Numbered from the stretch's first letter, positions 30,890-45,800 are shown. The stretch: DNA of 64,000 nucleotides from Rhynchopus euleeides (GCA_963210315.1 OY723263.1:1488001-1552000); one strand, 5' to 3'. The notes: generated by a model from the letters alone, not told the origin. Made by a program: numbers and translations.

Positions 30890-33800
30890 GAACTTCATCC
30901 CTCAGGGCGGTGACTCGCCGTCAGCGCCCCGCCCTCTCAACCACACCGCCCAGCCGTTCCAGCCGTCGACTTCTTCGAAGAAGATTGAGATCAAGGCACC
31001 GCCCCCGGTCTACAGCTTCGAGATTGTCAAAGAGCTGCAGAACGATGTGCTGCGCGATGCAAAGCGGTCTGAGAAGATCCCCGCGCTGTGGAAGTTTGTG
31101 CAGGAGTTCCAGCACAAGTGGAAGAACCGCTCATGTATGTTCCCTGTCACAGACACCCACACGATACGCCACATTCACCTACAGCAAAATCCTCGGACAA
31201 GGGGAACAACGTGCTGCATGAGATGCGTGCAGGCGCAAGTGAGGCGCAGAAGGTATGCCGTGACGCCACAACTGCAGCAATGCCACAACCACACACTGCA
31301 GACACAACGGACAATCATCAGTCTGCTGAACAAGGTGACTCCTGAGAAATACGATTCGCTGCGGTCCCAGATCTCGGACTGGGTGAAGACCATCAAGGAG
31401 CAGAACTGGGAATACACAGAGGAGAGCGTGGTGAACGACCTGTACGAGATGGCCGTCAAGAAGGTTACACGGCCTTACCGGGACCTCTACGCGCTGCTGT
31501 GCTACGACATCAGTGACGACCAGGCCAAGCACGACGATCAGCCGGTTGGGAAGACAACCTTCCGTCGTGCACTTGTCAACAAGTGCCAGCAGGAGTTCGA
31601 GCAGCTGCGTGCTGACTCGAAGACCCGGCAAGCCAACAAGGGGCGGGATAAGACGCCCGAGGAAGAGAAGCGCGACCACGAGCAGCGCACACGTGCCGTG
31701 GGGAACATCCAGTTTGTCGGCGAGTTGTTCAAGAAGCAGATGATCACAGAGAAGATCATGCACACCCTCTTCCGCGAGTTCTTCACACAGAACCAGTTTG
31801 ACGAGGAGCAGCTCGAGACCTTCACGGAGCTGATGAAGACCGTCGGTAAGCAGCTGGACACCATGAAGGGCAAGGTATGTGGCATCCAGTAAAATTGTTT
31901 CAGCACTTTCGGTGCGACTAGGGAGTCAGGGAGGACTAGAAGAGGACCTGCGTGATTTATTTTCTACCACTTGCAGCAACAATTTTCCCGCAGGGTTGGA
32001 AGGGGGGTGAGAACACCACCCTTCATCAGGCCAACGAGTGGTGTTTTGCTCCTTGCCTTCGCTCCTCCGTACGTCAGCTTTTGCACTGAAGGGTGCCTAA
32101 TGCAACGGAAAAGCGGCGGCTGACCTGCCTCCCATCTCCCGCGATGCGCGTTTTTTAGATTGATGGTCTGTGTCTTGTGGTGTCTCTGAGGCCCGACCGT
32201 CCGACTCTCCGCTCGCCATACCGCATCACACCACCCCACAGGGTTACATGGACTTCTACATCGACCGTTTGAAGGAGTTGGAGAAGTGCGACGAGTTCAC
32301 AACGCGTGTGAAGGTGCTGATTAAGAACATCGTCGAGCTGCGTGAGGAGCGTGACTGGGAGCCGCGTATCCAGACGGAGGCCCCGACCCGCCTTGACCAC
32401 GTATGCCTGCCACATGCGCCACACTGCCCCACTGCTATACCCAACAGAAGCAACAACCCCCTTCGGCGAACTACCCGCCTACGAGCTATGGCATCGGTGC
32501 ACGCTCTGTCGCTCCAGTGATTCACTCGAAGCCGAACCCCCCACCGACTGCCCAGCCGCAGTTCGGGGCCTCGCTGTGGAAGCGCAACGCGTCTCCCACA
32601 TCGAACCCTTCGTACGAGTCGCCGCAGGCTGAGGACCACGTGGAGAAGCTTCAGCACGGCGGGAACGAGGAGCTGAATGCCACCTGCAGTATGCTGACGT
32701 CCTTGCAGGATTCGAAGAAAACTGAGTTCGCCATGAGGCTCATCGTCGCGTCCTCCCAGAGGGCGACATATAACACTGCGCGTGAACGCGTCGCGTTGGC
32801 CCTGGCTCGCTCCGTATGCTCGGCAGTGCGTTGGCTCATCTGACACCCTCTCCCCACAGGCGATCCGAGTGCAGGAGGTAACTAAGGCTGCGGCGCGTGA
32901 GATCGTTGCGGCTGACCTCCGCAAGGAGTACCCCGACATCTGGCGGTGCTTCTCTGAGGTGGTGCAGGAGGCTGCCCGGCAGTACCCCATCCCACCGGAA
33001 CTGGGGTCCGACGTTCTCGGTATGCGCCTGCTGACTGTGTGAGGTGAAGGTGTTGGGTTGTTTTCTTTACCACAACAGGGCTCCTGTGTCAAAAGATAGC
33101 GGTCAGCGCTTTGGGCTTTATGCAACAACGACAGCCTCCTCATCAGCCTGCCGGATGTAGTGCAACAACAGCCTACAGTTCCCCTGTGCCGTCGCAACCA
33201 CACCTCACACTTTGCAGGCGAGTGCCAGAAAGCCGCGATCACAAACCAGGAGGACCTCATTCCCCAGCTCCTCCCTGTTGTGGACTCCCTCAACAAGGCA
33301 GGTGTCCCTCCCCGATGCGCCAGCCTGTTCGCGCTTGTGAACGTGGAAGAGCTGATCAAACACCTTCAGGGCGACACCGCCCTGCTCGACCCTTCTCTTG
33401 CAATCTGCAAAATTCTCTTTTCCTCTGCCAATAACAACACCCAGTTTACCCAAATAAAGGTATGCACATACGTCTGCCATGTCAGACATTGGGTTCGGAC
33501 GTGGGCAGGGACCTGGGGGCTCAGAAACTGACTCCACACAACAAGCGAATCCTTTTCTCACATCTTCCTCCTCGCAGGCTCTCGACCAAGCTGATCTCTC
33601 CAGCGTGACGAGTGCGATTCTTGCAAAACAGTGGCACTGCGCCCTCAACGTGGCCCAGACTGGAGGATGGGACATGGACGACAGTTCAAAGGAGCTCGTC
33701 AAGAAGCTCCTGATGTACTTCAGAGATGCCGGTATGCCTACGAGTCTTCTCCATTGCACAGCCTGCCATGCAAATGGAAAAGCACCCTGGAAGTGTCACA

Positions 33801-36800
33801 ACAGATGACATGTGTGGCACAGACCTGCCCTCTATGCTGGCACTGGTTGTGCATACACCCCTCATCCTGTATACCTTGACGCTTCATCGTGTGAATCCGG
33901 GGTGTTTTTACGCGTCAACAAAGCCTACTATCTCAGTGCAACAAGGCAACACAGGCCGGTTCGTCCTCCTTCCATTGGCATTGAGGCCTGTTGCCCTGGA
34001 CGCAACCTGCATGACGAGTGAAGGGCGCAGGGGTTTCGCTAGCACCGAAAACCGGTGCTTTGCACCAATTGTTTTTTTTCTGGGGGTTTTTCGGTTTTTC
34101 GGAATGTGCAAAGCACCGCCCTTGGGAGCGGTGCAAAGCACCGTTTCTGTTTTTTTTCCCCCCGATTTTTTTTGGTGTCACCCAGGACCGGTGATCTCCT
34201 GCTGGTCGGGCTGCGAAACAGCGAAGCCTACTTACGAGCATCGCAAACCCGAGGGAATCCCGACTGCCCGAGACTGCAAGGAACAGATGTTCACTACCGT
34301 GGCCTCCGGCGGCTGGGGGGCTCCGCCCCCCAGACCCCCCTGTGCCGTATGCATGTCTACGAGATCGCCACCACCTTGCGTGGATGCGACGGCAACATGT
34401 CGAGAAAGGGGCGTCGTTGGACAAAACGACCCCGAAACCATTCGAATCGGGGGTCAGTGGCACCCAGTGCCCGTACACTCGTGTAGGTACACCGATGGTA
34501 CACGGCGCTGCGGTGTACCATCAGTACACCTACACTACAGCAAAGAGCGGAACGTGTGTTCGCGTGGTGCGCTCCCGATGGGGTGGGGATTTTTCGGTGC
34601 AAATTTCCACCGCGGAAAGTTTTTTTTCCCCCCTCTGATTTTCGGTTCGAAGAGCACCGCACCGATATTTTTACCGCCTGACCCCCCCGGTGCTAGCGAA
34701 AACCCTGGAAGGGCGATCAACTTTGGGGGTCTTCGCTAGCCGGTGCAAAAAAGTGCAGGCTGGTGCAGGGCAAAATGGGCCGAAAATGGGCCAAATCGGA
34801 GGCAAAAAAAAGGGCGGGGAGTTGGGTGGCCCCTAGCTGGGAGCACGCATTTGGACCCAAAAAATAATGTCGAGCGGTCCCTGTGCATTGTTCAGCCCTC
34901 ACAGGACGAGAAGGCACGGCGGGGCCCGTGTCACGGGTAAACATTGAGATCAACCTGTCATCCTGGGCCAAGCCAAGATGGGAGCTGGCCGCCTGGGGCA
35001 ATGCAGGAGCAACGGCTAGTGCTCGTGCTGGCACGAAGCGGAGCCAGGCAGTGCTGTCCCGAGAACGGGCCGAGCCAGACAGTGCTGTCCCAAGGGTGGG
35101 CCGAGCCAGACAGTGATGTCCCGAGAATGGGCCGAGCCAGGCAGTGCTGTCCCAAGGGTGGGCCGAGCCAGACAGTGCTGTCCCGAGAATGGGCCGAGCC
35201 AGACAGTGCTGTCCCGAGAACGGGCCGAGCCAGACAGTGCTGTCCCAAGGGTGGGCCGAGCCAGACAGTGATGTCCCGAGAATGGGCCGAGCCAGGCAGT
35301 GCTGTCCCAAGGGTGGGCCGAGCCAGACAGTGCTGTCCCGAGAACGGGCCGAGCCAGACAGTGCTGTCCCGAGAATGGGCCGAGTCAGGCAGTGCTGTCC
35401 CAAGGGTGGGCCGAGCCAGACAGTGCTGTCCCGAGAATGGGCCGAGCCAGACAGTGCTGTCCCGAGAATGGGCCGAGCCAGACAGTGCTGTCCCGAGAAC
35501 GGGCCGAGCCAGACAGTGCTGTCCCGAGGGTGGGCCGAGCTAGGCAGTGCTGTCCCGAGAATGGGCCGAGCCAGGCAGTGCTGTCCCAAGGGTGGGCCGA
35601 GCCAGACAGTGCTGTCCCGAGAATGGGCCGAGCCAGACAGTGCTGTCCCGAGAACGGGCCGAGCCAGACAGTGCTGTCCCGAGGGTGGGCCGAGCTAGGC
35701 AGTGCTGTCCCGAGAATGGGCCGAGCCAGGCAGTGCTGTCCCGAGAATGGGCCGAGCCAGACAGTGCTGTCCCGAGAACGGGCCGAGCCAGACAGTGCTG
35801 TCCCGAGGGTGGGCCGAGCTAGGCAGTGCTGTCCCGAGAATGGGCCGAGCCAGGCAGTGCTGTCCCAAGGGTGGGCCGAGCCAGACAGTGCTGTCCCGAG
35901 AATGGGCCGAGCCAGACAGTGCTGTCCCGAGAACGGGCCGAGCCAGACAGTGCTGTCCCGAGGGTGGGCCGAGCTAGGCAGTGCTGTCCCGAGAATGGGC
36001 CGAGCCACGCAGTCCTGTCCAGAGGGTGGGCCGAGCCAGGCAGTGATGTCCCGAGGGTGGGCCGACATCACATCCGGTCTCGGCCCGCTGTCTGGACCGC
36101 AGCAACAAGAAATCTGCGCTGCATGCACAGGAGCAGGGGGACTTGGCCCGTCCGCACTCCGACATTGCACCGCGCTGCCCCAGCGCTCCAGATCACAAGG
36201 CCCCCTGTGCCGCAGGACGTGGAGACGTCGCACACCAGCAGGATGACGTCGCAGACCAGTTCACCACCCCCAACAGTAGGTCACACTCCGCCTCGCCTGT
36301 AGGCCGTCTACTGTATGCAGGAGTCTGCGTGTGTTGATAAAGACACACACGCCCGGCACACCTGATTCTATGGGCAGCGCTCGTAACTCTCTCGGCGCCA
36401 AGTCGAAGCTGAGCAAGATATGGTTGGACGGTGCAAATATAGCTAGCCTTGCGGGCTCGCTAAGACACTCTCCGAGCTAGCTACATGAACACAACATTGC
36501 ACATCGCACGGTTTCGAAGGATGGGTACGCGATGCGGGTTTAGGTCTTGTGCTAATGTTACACACAGCAAGATCCCTGACGGAGGGGATCGATGGAGGCA
36601 CTGAGGAGATCATGACTGGGAAGGGGTCCTGCATCGAACCCCCTCTGAGTGGAGCAAACACTCGGTACTCCGGGTGCCACGTTCTGCTCGGCTGGACATC
36701 ACCCCGAGGTCGTGGCCACGGCCCCCGACCACTCACTGCGGGGAGCTTCCCGTCCAGACAGTGTCTGGACATCACTCCTGGGCTCGACCCACTGGGCCGA

Positions 36801-39800
36801 GCCGACGAGTCGTGTCCAGACACTGGGCCGAGCCCAGGAGTGCTGTCCAGACACTGGGCCGAGCCCAGGAGTGATGTCCAGACCCTGGGCCGAGCCAGGG
36901 AGTGGTGTCCAGACACTGGGCCGAGCCCAGGAGTGATGTCCAGACACTGGGCCGAGCCCAGGAGTGATGTCCAGACCCTGGGCCGAGCCAGGGAGTGGTG
37001 TCCAGACACTGGGCCGAGCCCAGGAGTGATGTCCAGACACTGGGCCGAGCCAGGGAGTGGTGTCCAGACACTGGGCCGAGCCCAGGAGTGATGTCCAGAC
37101 ACTGGGCCGAGCCAGGGAGTGGTGTCCAGACACTGGGCCGAGCCCAGGAGTGATGTCCAGACCCTGGGCCGAGCCCAGGAGTGCTGTCCACACTGGGCCG
37201 AGCCAGGGCGTGATGTCCAGACCCTGGGCCGAGCCAGGGAGTGGTGTCCAGACCCTGGGCCGAGCCCAGGAGTGCTGTCCAGACACTGGGCCGAGCTCAG
37301 GAGTGCTGTCCAGTCCCTGGGCCGAGCCAGGGAGTGGTGTCCAGACACTGGGCCGAGCCAGGGAGTGATGTCCAGTCCCTGGGCCGAGCCCAGGAGTGCT
37401 GTCCAGACACTGACGATGTCCTGCCTCATACCCGCCATGCCCGCAATGCACTTCCGGATCACATGGTTGTGGATTTCTAGCGCCTTCCGCATTCCCTCGA
37501 AAGACTTCTCCAAGCAGAGGGTCGAGGCCTGCACGTCTGTGACCACGAGTGTCGTGATCTTCGTCTCTGTGGAGTAGTCATCGAAGAGCAGCGCCTGCTG
37601 GCTGTCTTCGTTCAGCATACTACGACTAGGCCGGCTATGGGCCGATCTCGCCCGTACTGGGCCGGACATGGGCCGATCTCGGCAGTACTGGGCCGGCTAT
37701 GGGCCGATCTCGCACGTACTGGGCCGGCTATGGGCCGATCTCGGCAGTGCTGGGCCGGCTATGGGCCGATCTCGCCCGTACTGGGCCGGACATGGGCCGA
37801 TCTCGCCCGTACTGGGCCGGCTATGGGCCGATCTCGAACGTACTGGGCCGGACATGGGCCGATCTCGGCAGTGCTGGGCCGGCTACGGGCCGATCTCGCA
37901 GGTACTGGGCCGGACATGGGCCGATCTCGGCAGTACTGGGCCGGCTATGGGCCGATCTCGGCAGTGCTGGGCCGGCTATGGGCCGATCTCGCCCGTACTG
38001 GGCCGGACATGGGCCGATCTCGGCAGTGCTGGGCCGGCTATGGGCCGATCTCGCCCGTACTGGGCCGGCTATGGGCCGATCTCGGCAGTGCTGGGCCGGC
38101 TACGGGCCGACCTCGGCCGTACTGGGCCGGACATGGGCCGATCTCGCCCGTACTGGGCCGGCTATGGGCCGATCTCGGCAGTGCTGGGCCGGCTACGGGC
38201 CGATCTCGCACGTACTGGGCCGGACATGGGCCGATCTCGGCAGTACTGGGCCGGCTATGGGCCGATCTCGGCAGTGCTGGGCCGGCTATGGGCCGATCTC
38301 GCCCGTACTGGGCCGGACATGGGCCGATCTCGGCAGTGCTGGGCCGGCTATGGGCCGATCTCGCCCGTCCTGGGCCGGCTATGGGCCGATCTCGGCAGTG
38401 CTGGGCCGGCTACGGGCCGATCTCGGCCGTACTGGGCCGGACATCGTCCGATCTCGCCCGTACTGGGCCGGCTATGGGCCGATCTCGGCAGTGCTGGGCC
38501 GGCTACGGGCCGATCTCGGCCGTACTGGGCCGGACATGGGCCGATCTCGCCCGTACTGGGCCGGCTATGGGCCGATCTCGGCAGTGCTGGGCCGGCTACG
38601 GGCCGATCTCGGCCGTACTGGGCCGGACATGGGCCGATCTCGCCCGTACTGGGCCGGCTATGGGCCGATCTCGGCAGTGCTGGGACGGCTATGGGCCGAT
38701 CTCGCCCGTACTGGGCCGGCTATGGGCCGATCTCGGCAGTGCTGGGCCGGCTATGGGCCGATCTCGGCAGTGCTGGGCCGGCTACGGGCCGATCTCGGCC
38801 GTACTGGGCCGGACATGGGCCGATCTCGCCCGTACTGGGCCGGACATGGGCCGATCTCGGCAGTGCTGGGCCGGCTATGGGCCGATCTCGCCCGTACTGG
38901 GCCGGACATGGGCCGATCTCGGCAGTGCTGGGCCGGCTATGGGCCGATCTCGCCCGTACTGGGCCGGCTATGGGCCGATCTCGGCAGTGCTGGGCCGGCT
39001 ACGGGCCGATCTCGGCCGTACTGGGCCGGACATGGGGCGATCTCGCCCGTACTGGGCCGGCTATGGGCCGATCTCGGCAGTGCTGGGCCGGCTACGGGCC
39101 GATCTCGGCCGTACTGGGCCGGACATGGGCCGATCTCGCCCGTACTGGGCCGGCGATGGGCCGATCTCGGCAGTGCTGGGCCGGCTATGGGCCGATCTCG
39201 CCCGTACTGGGCCGGCTATGGGCCGATCTCGCCCGTACTGGGCCGGCTATGGGCCGATCTCGCCCGTACTGGGCCGGCTATGGGCCGATCTCGGCAGTGC
39301 TGGGCCGGCTACGGGCCGATCTCGGCCGTACTGGGCCGGACATAGGCCGATCTCGCCCGTACTGGGCCGGCTATGGGCCGATCTCGGCAGTGCTGGGCCG
39401 GCTACGGGCCGATCTCGGCCGTACTGGGCCGGACATGGGCCGATCTCGCCCGTACTGGGCCGGCTATGGGCCGATCTCGGCAGTGCTGGGCCGGCTATGG
39501 GCCGATCTCGCCCGTACTGGGCCGGACGTGGGCCGATCTCGGCAGTACTGGGCCGGCTATGGGCCGATCTCGCCCGTACTGGGCCGGCTATGGGCCGATC
39601 TCGGCAGTGCTGGGACGGCTATGGGCCGATCTCGCCCGTACTGGGCCGGCTATGGGCCGATCTCGGCAGTGCTGGGCCGGCTACGGGCCGATCTCGGCCG
39701 TACTGGGCCGGACATGGGCCGATCTCGCCCGTACTGGGCCGGCTATGGGCCGATCTCGGCAGTGCTGGGCCGGCTATGGGCCGATCTCGCCCGTACTGGG

Positions 39801-42800
39801 CCGGCTATGGGCCGATCTCGGCAGTGCTGGGCCGGCTATGGGCCGATCTCGCCCGTACTGGGCCGGCTATGGGCCGATCTCGGTAGTGCTGGGACGGCTA
39901 TGGGCCGATCTCGCCCGTACTGGCCCGGCTATGGGCCGATCTCGCCAGTGCTGGGCCGGCTATGGGCCGATCTCGGCCGTACTGGGCCGGACATGGGCCG
40001 ATCTCGCCCGTACTGGGCCGGCTATGGGCCGATCTCGGCAGTGCTGGGACGGCTATGGGCCGATCTCGCCCGTACTGGCCCGGCTATGGGCCGATCTCGC
40101 CAGTGCTGGGCCGGCTACGGGCCGATCTCGGCCGTACTGGGCCGGACATGGGCCGATCTCGGCAGTGCTGGGCCGGCTATGGGCCGATCTCGCCCGTACT
40201 GGGCCGGACATGGGCCCATCTCGGCAGTGCTGGGCCGGCTACGGGCCGATCTCGGCCGTACTGGGCCGGACATGGGCCGATCTCGCCCGTACTGGGCCGG
40301 CTATGGGCCGATCTCGGCAGTGCTGGGCCGGACATGGGCCGATCTCGGCAGTGCTGGGCCGGCTATGGGCCGATCTCGCCCGTACTGGGCCGGCTACGGG
40401 CCGATCTCGGCCGTACTGGGCCGGACATGGGCCGATCTCGCCCGTACTGGGCCGGCTATGGGCCGATCTCGGCAGTGCTGGGCCGGCTATGGGCCGATCT
40501 CGCCCGTACTGGGCCGGACATGGGCCGATCTCGGCAGTGCTGGGCCGGCTATGGGCCGATCTCGCCCGTACTGGGCCGGCTATGGGCCCATCTCGGCAGT
40601 GCTGGGCCGGCTACGGGCCGATCTCGGCCGTACTGGGCCGGACATGGGCCGATCTCGCCCGTACTGGGCCGGCTATGGGCCGATCTCGGCAGTGCTGGGC
40701 CGGCTACGGGCCGATCTCGGCCGTACTGGGCCGGACATGGGCCGATCTCGCCCGTACTGGGCCGGCTATGGGCCGATCTCGGCAGTGCTGGGCCGGACAT
40801 GGGCCGATCTCGCCCGTACTGGGCCGGACATGGGCCGATCTCGCCCGTACTGGGCCGGACATGGGCCGATCTCGGCAGTGCTGGGCCGGCTATGGGCCGA
40901 TCTCGCCCGTACTGGGCCGGCTATGGGCCCATCTCGGCAGTGCTGGGCCGGCTACGGGCCGATCTCGGCCGTACTGGGCCGGACATGGGCCGATCTCGCC
41001 CGTACTGGGCCGGCTATGGGCCGATCTCGGCAGTGCTGGGCCGGCTACGGGCCGATCTCGGCCGTACTGGGCCGGACATGGGCCGATCTCGCCCGTACTG
41101 GGCCGGCTATGGGCCGATCTCGGCAGTGCTGGGCCGGCTATGGGCCGATCTCGCCCGTAGTGGGCCGGACGTGGGCCGATCTCGGCAGTACTGGGCCGGC
41201 TATGGGCCGATCTCGCCCGTACTGGGCCGGCTATGGGCCGATCTCGGCAGTGCTGGGACGGCTATGGGCCGATCTCGCCCGTACTGGGCCGGCTATGGGC
41301 CGATCTCGGCAGTGCTGGGCCGGCTACGGGCCGATCTCGGCCGTACTGGGCCGGACATGGGCCGATCTCGCCCGTACTGGGCCGGCTATGGGCCGATCTC
41401 GGCAGTGCTGGGCCGGCTATGGGCCGATCTCGCCCGTACTGGGCCGGCTATGGGCCGATCTCGGCAGTGCTGGGCCGGCTATGGGCCGATCTCGCCCGTA
41501 CTGGGCCGGCTATGGGCCGATCTCGGCAGTGCTGGGACGGCTATGGGCCGATCTCGCCCGTACTGGCCCGGCTATGGGCCGATCTCGCCAGTGCTGGGCC
41601 GGCTATGGGCCGATCTCGGGAGTGCTGGGCCGGCTACGGGCCGATCTCGGCCGTACTGGGCCGGACATGGGCCGATCTCGCCCGTACTGGGCCGGACATG
41701 GGCCGATCTCGGCAGTGCTGGGCCGGCTATGGGCCGATCTCGCCCGTACTGGGCCGGACATGGGCCGATCTCGGCAGTGCTGGGCCGGCTATGGGCCGAT
41801 CTCGCCCGTACTGGGCCGGACATGGGCCCATCTCGGCAGTGCTGGGCCGGCTACGGGCCGATCTCGGCCGTACTGGGCCGGACATGGGCCGATCTCGCCC
41901 GTACTGGGCCGGCTATGGGCCGATCTCGGCAGTGCTGGGCCGGCTACGGGCCGATCTCGGCCGTACTGGGCCGGACATGGGCCGATCTCGCCCGTACTGG
42001 GCCGGCTATGGGCCGATCTCGGCAGTGCTGGGCCGGACATGGGCCGATCTCGGCAGTGCTGGGCCGGCTATGGGCCGATCTCGCCCGTACTGGGCCGGCT
42101 ACGGGCCGATCTCGGCCGTACTGGGCCGGACATGGGCCGATCTCGCCCGTACTGGGCCGGCTATGGGCCGATCTCGGCAGTGCTGGGCCGGCTATGGGCC
42201 GATCTCGCCCGTACTGGGCCGGACATGGGCCGATCTCGGCAGTGCTGGGCCGGCTATGGGCCGATCTCGCCCGTACTGGGCCGGCTATGGGCCGATCTCG
42301 GCAGTGCTGGGCCGGCTATGGGCCGATCTCGCCCGTACTGGGCCGGCTATGGGACGATCTCGGCAGTGCTGGGCCGGCTATGGGCCGATCTCGCCCGTAC
42401 TGGGCCGGCTATGGGCCGATCTCGGCAGTGCTGGGACGGCTATGGGCCGATCTCGCCCGTACTGGCCCGGCTATGGGCCGATCTCGGCAGTGCTGGGCCG
42501 GCTACGGGCCGATCTCGGCCGTACTGGGCCGGACATGGGCCGATCTCGCCCGTACTGGGCCGGACATGGGCCGATCTCGGCAGTGCTGGGCCGGCTATGG
42601 GCCGATCTCGCCCGTACTGGGCCGGCTATGGGCCCATCTCGGCAGTGCTGGGCCGGCTACGGGCCGATCTCGGCCGTACTGGGCCGGACATGGGCCGATC
42701 TCGCCCGTACTGGGCCGGCTATGGGCCGATCTCGGCAGTGCTGGGCCGGACATGGGCCGATCTCGGCAGTGCTGGGCCGGCTATGGGCCGATCTCGGCAG

Positions 42801-45800
42801 TGCTGGGCCGGCTATGGGCCGATCTCGGCAGTGCTGGGACGGCCATGGGCCGATCTCGCCCGTACTGGGCCGGCTATGGGCCGATCTCGGCAGTGCTGGG
42901 ACGGCTATGGGCCGATCTCGCCCGTACTGGCCCGGCCATGGGCCGATCTCGGCAGTGCTGGGCCGGCTATGGGCCGATCTCGCCCGTACTGGGCCGGACA
43001 TGGGCCGATCTCGGCAGTGCTGGGCCGGCTATGGGCCGATCTCGCCCGTACTGGGCCGGACATGGGCCGATCTCGCCCGTACTGGGCCGGACATGGGCCG
43101 ATCTCGGCAGTGCTGGGCCGGCTATGGGCCGATCTCGCCCGTACTGGGCCGGCTATGGGCCCATCTCGGCAGTGCTGGGCCGGCTATGGGCCGATCTCGC
43201 CCGTACTGGGCCGGACATGGGCCGATCTCGCCCGTACTGGGCCGGACATGGGCCGATCTCGGCAGTGCTGGGCCGGCTATGGGCCGATCTCGCCCGTACT
43301 GGGCCGGACATGGGCCGATCTCGCCCGTACTGGGCCGGACATGGGCCGATCTCGGCAGTGCTGGGCCGGCTATCGGCCGATCTCGCCCGTACTGGGCCGG
43401 ACATGGGCCCATCTCGCCCGTACTGGGCCGGACATGGGCCGATCTCGGCAGTGCTGGGCCGGCTATGGGCCGATCTCGCCCGTACTGGGCCGGCTATGGG
43501 CCGATCTCGGCAGTGCTGGGCCGGCTATGGGCCGATCTCGCCCGTACTGGGCCGGCTATGGGCCGATCTCGGCAGTGCTGGGACGGCTATGGGCCGATCT
43601 CGCCCGTACTGGCCCGGCTATGGGCCGATCTCGGCAGTGCTGGGCCGGCTATGGGCCGATCTCGCCCGTACTGGGCCGGACATGGGCCGATCTCGGCAGT
43701 GCTGGGCCGGCTATGGGCCGATCTCGCCCGTACTGGGCCGGACATGGGCCGATCTCGCCCGTACTGGGCCGGACATGGGCCGATCTCGGCAGTGCTGGGC
43801 CGGCTATGGGCCGATCTCGCCCGTACTGGGCCGGCTATGGGCCCATCTCGGCAGTGCTGGGCCGGCTACGGGCCGATCTCGGCCGTACTGGGCCGGACAT
43901 GGGCCGATCTCGCCCGTACTGGGCCGGCTATGGGCCGATCTCGGCAGTGCTGGGCCGGCTACGGGCCGATCTCGGCCGTACTGGGCCGGACATGGGCCGA
44001 TCTCGCCCGTACTGGGCCGGCTATGGGCCGATCTCGGCAGTGCTGGGCCGGACATGGGCCGATCTCGGCAGTGCTGGGCCGGCTACGGGCCGATCTCGGC
44101 CGTACTGGGCCGGACATGGGCCGATCTCGCCCGTACTGGGCCGGCTATGGGCCGATCTCGCCCGTACTGGGCCGGACATGGGCCGATCTCGGCAGTGCTG
44201 GGCCGGCTATGGGCCGATCTCGCCCGTACTGGGCCGGCTATGGGCCCATCTCGGCAGTGCTGGGCCGGCTACGGGCCGATCTCGGCCGTACTGGGCCGGA
44301 CATGGGCCGATCTCGCCCGTACTGGGCCGGCTATGGGCCGATCTCGGCAGTGCTGGGCCGGACATGGGCCGATCTCGGCAGTGCTGGGCCGGCTATGGGC
44401 CGATCTCGGCAGTGCTGGGCCGGCTATGGGCCGATCTCGGCAGTGCTGGGACGGCTATGGGCCGATCTCGCCCGTACTGGGCCGGCTATGGGCCGATCTC
44501 GGCAGTGCTGGGACGGCTATGGGCCGATCTCGCCCGTACTGGCCCGGCTATGGGCCGATCTCGGCAGTGCTGGGCCGGCTATGGGCCGATCTCGCCCGTA
44601 CTGGGCCGGACATGGGCCGATCTCGCCCGTACTGGGCCGGACATGGGCCGATCTCGGCAGTGCTGGGCCGGCTATGGGCCGATCTCGCCCGTACTGGGCC
44701 GGACATGGGCCGATCTCGCCCGTACTGGGCCGGACATGGGCCGATCTCGGCAGTGCTGGGCCGGCTATGGGCCGATCTCGCCCGTACTGGGCCGGACATG
44801 GGCCGATCTCGCCCGTACTGTGCCGGACATGGGCCGATCTCGGCAGTGCTGGGCCGGCTATGGGCCGATCTCGCCCGTACTGCGCCGGACATGGGCCGAT
44901 CTCGCCCGTACTGGGCCGGACATGGGCCGATCTCGGCAGTGCTGGGCCGGCTATGGGCCGATCTCGCTCGTACTGGGCCGGCTATGGGCCGATCTCGGCA
45001 GTGCTGGGCCGGCTATGGGCCGATCTCGCCCGTACTGGGCCGGCTACGGGCCGATCTCGGCAGTGCTGGGACGGCTATGGGCCGATCTCGCCCGTACTGG
45101 CCCGGCTATGGGCCGATCTCGGCAGTGCTGGGCCGGCTATGGGCCGATCTCGCCCGTACTGGGCCGGACATGGGCCGATCTCGGCAGTGCTGGGCCGGCT
45201 ATGGGCCGATCTCGCCCGTACTGGGCCGGACATGGGCCGATCTCGCCCGTACTGGGCCGGACATGGGCCGATCTCGGCAGTGCTGGGCCGGCTATGGGCC
45301 GATCTCGCCCGTACTGGGCCGGACATGGGCCGATCTCGCCCGTACTGGGCCGGACATGGGCCGATCTCGGCAGTGCTGGGCCGGCTATGGGCCGATCTCG
45401 CCCGTACTGGGCCGGACATGGGCCGATCTCGCCCGTACTGGGCCGGACATGGGCCGATCTCGGCAGTGCTGGGCCGGCTATGGGCCGATCTCGCTCGTAC
45501 TGGGCCGGCTATGGGCCGATCTCGGCAGTGCTGGGCCGGCTATGGGCCGATCTCGCCCGTACTGGGCCGGCTACGGGCCGATCTCGGCAGTGCTGGGACG
45601 GCTATGGGCCGATCTCGCCCGTACTGGCCCGGCTATGGGCCGATCTCGGCAGTGCTGGGCCGGCTATGGGCCGATCTCGCCCGTACTGGGCCGGACATGG
45701 GCCGATCTCGGCAGTGCTGGGCCGGCTATGGGCCGATCTCGCCCGTACTGGGCCGGACATGGGCCGATCTCGGCAGTGCTGGGCCGGCTATGGGCCGATC

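Noticed and set aside
33732..33808. Stop at 33806-33808 as the end of eIF4G-like B
   Set aside because: A conserved GTATGCC donor precedes it and a phase-matched exon exists at 50764; the short tail resembles nothing in paralogue A.
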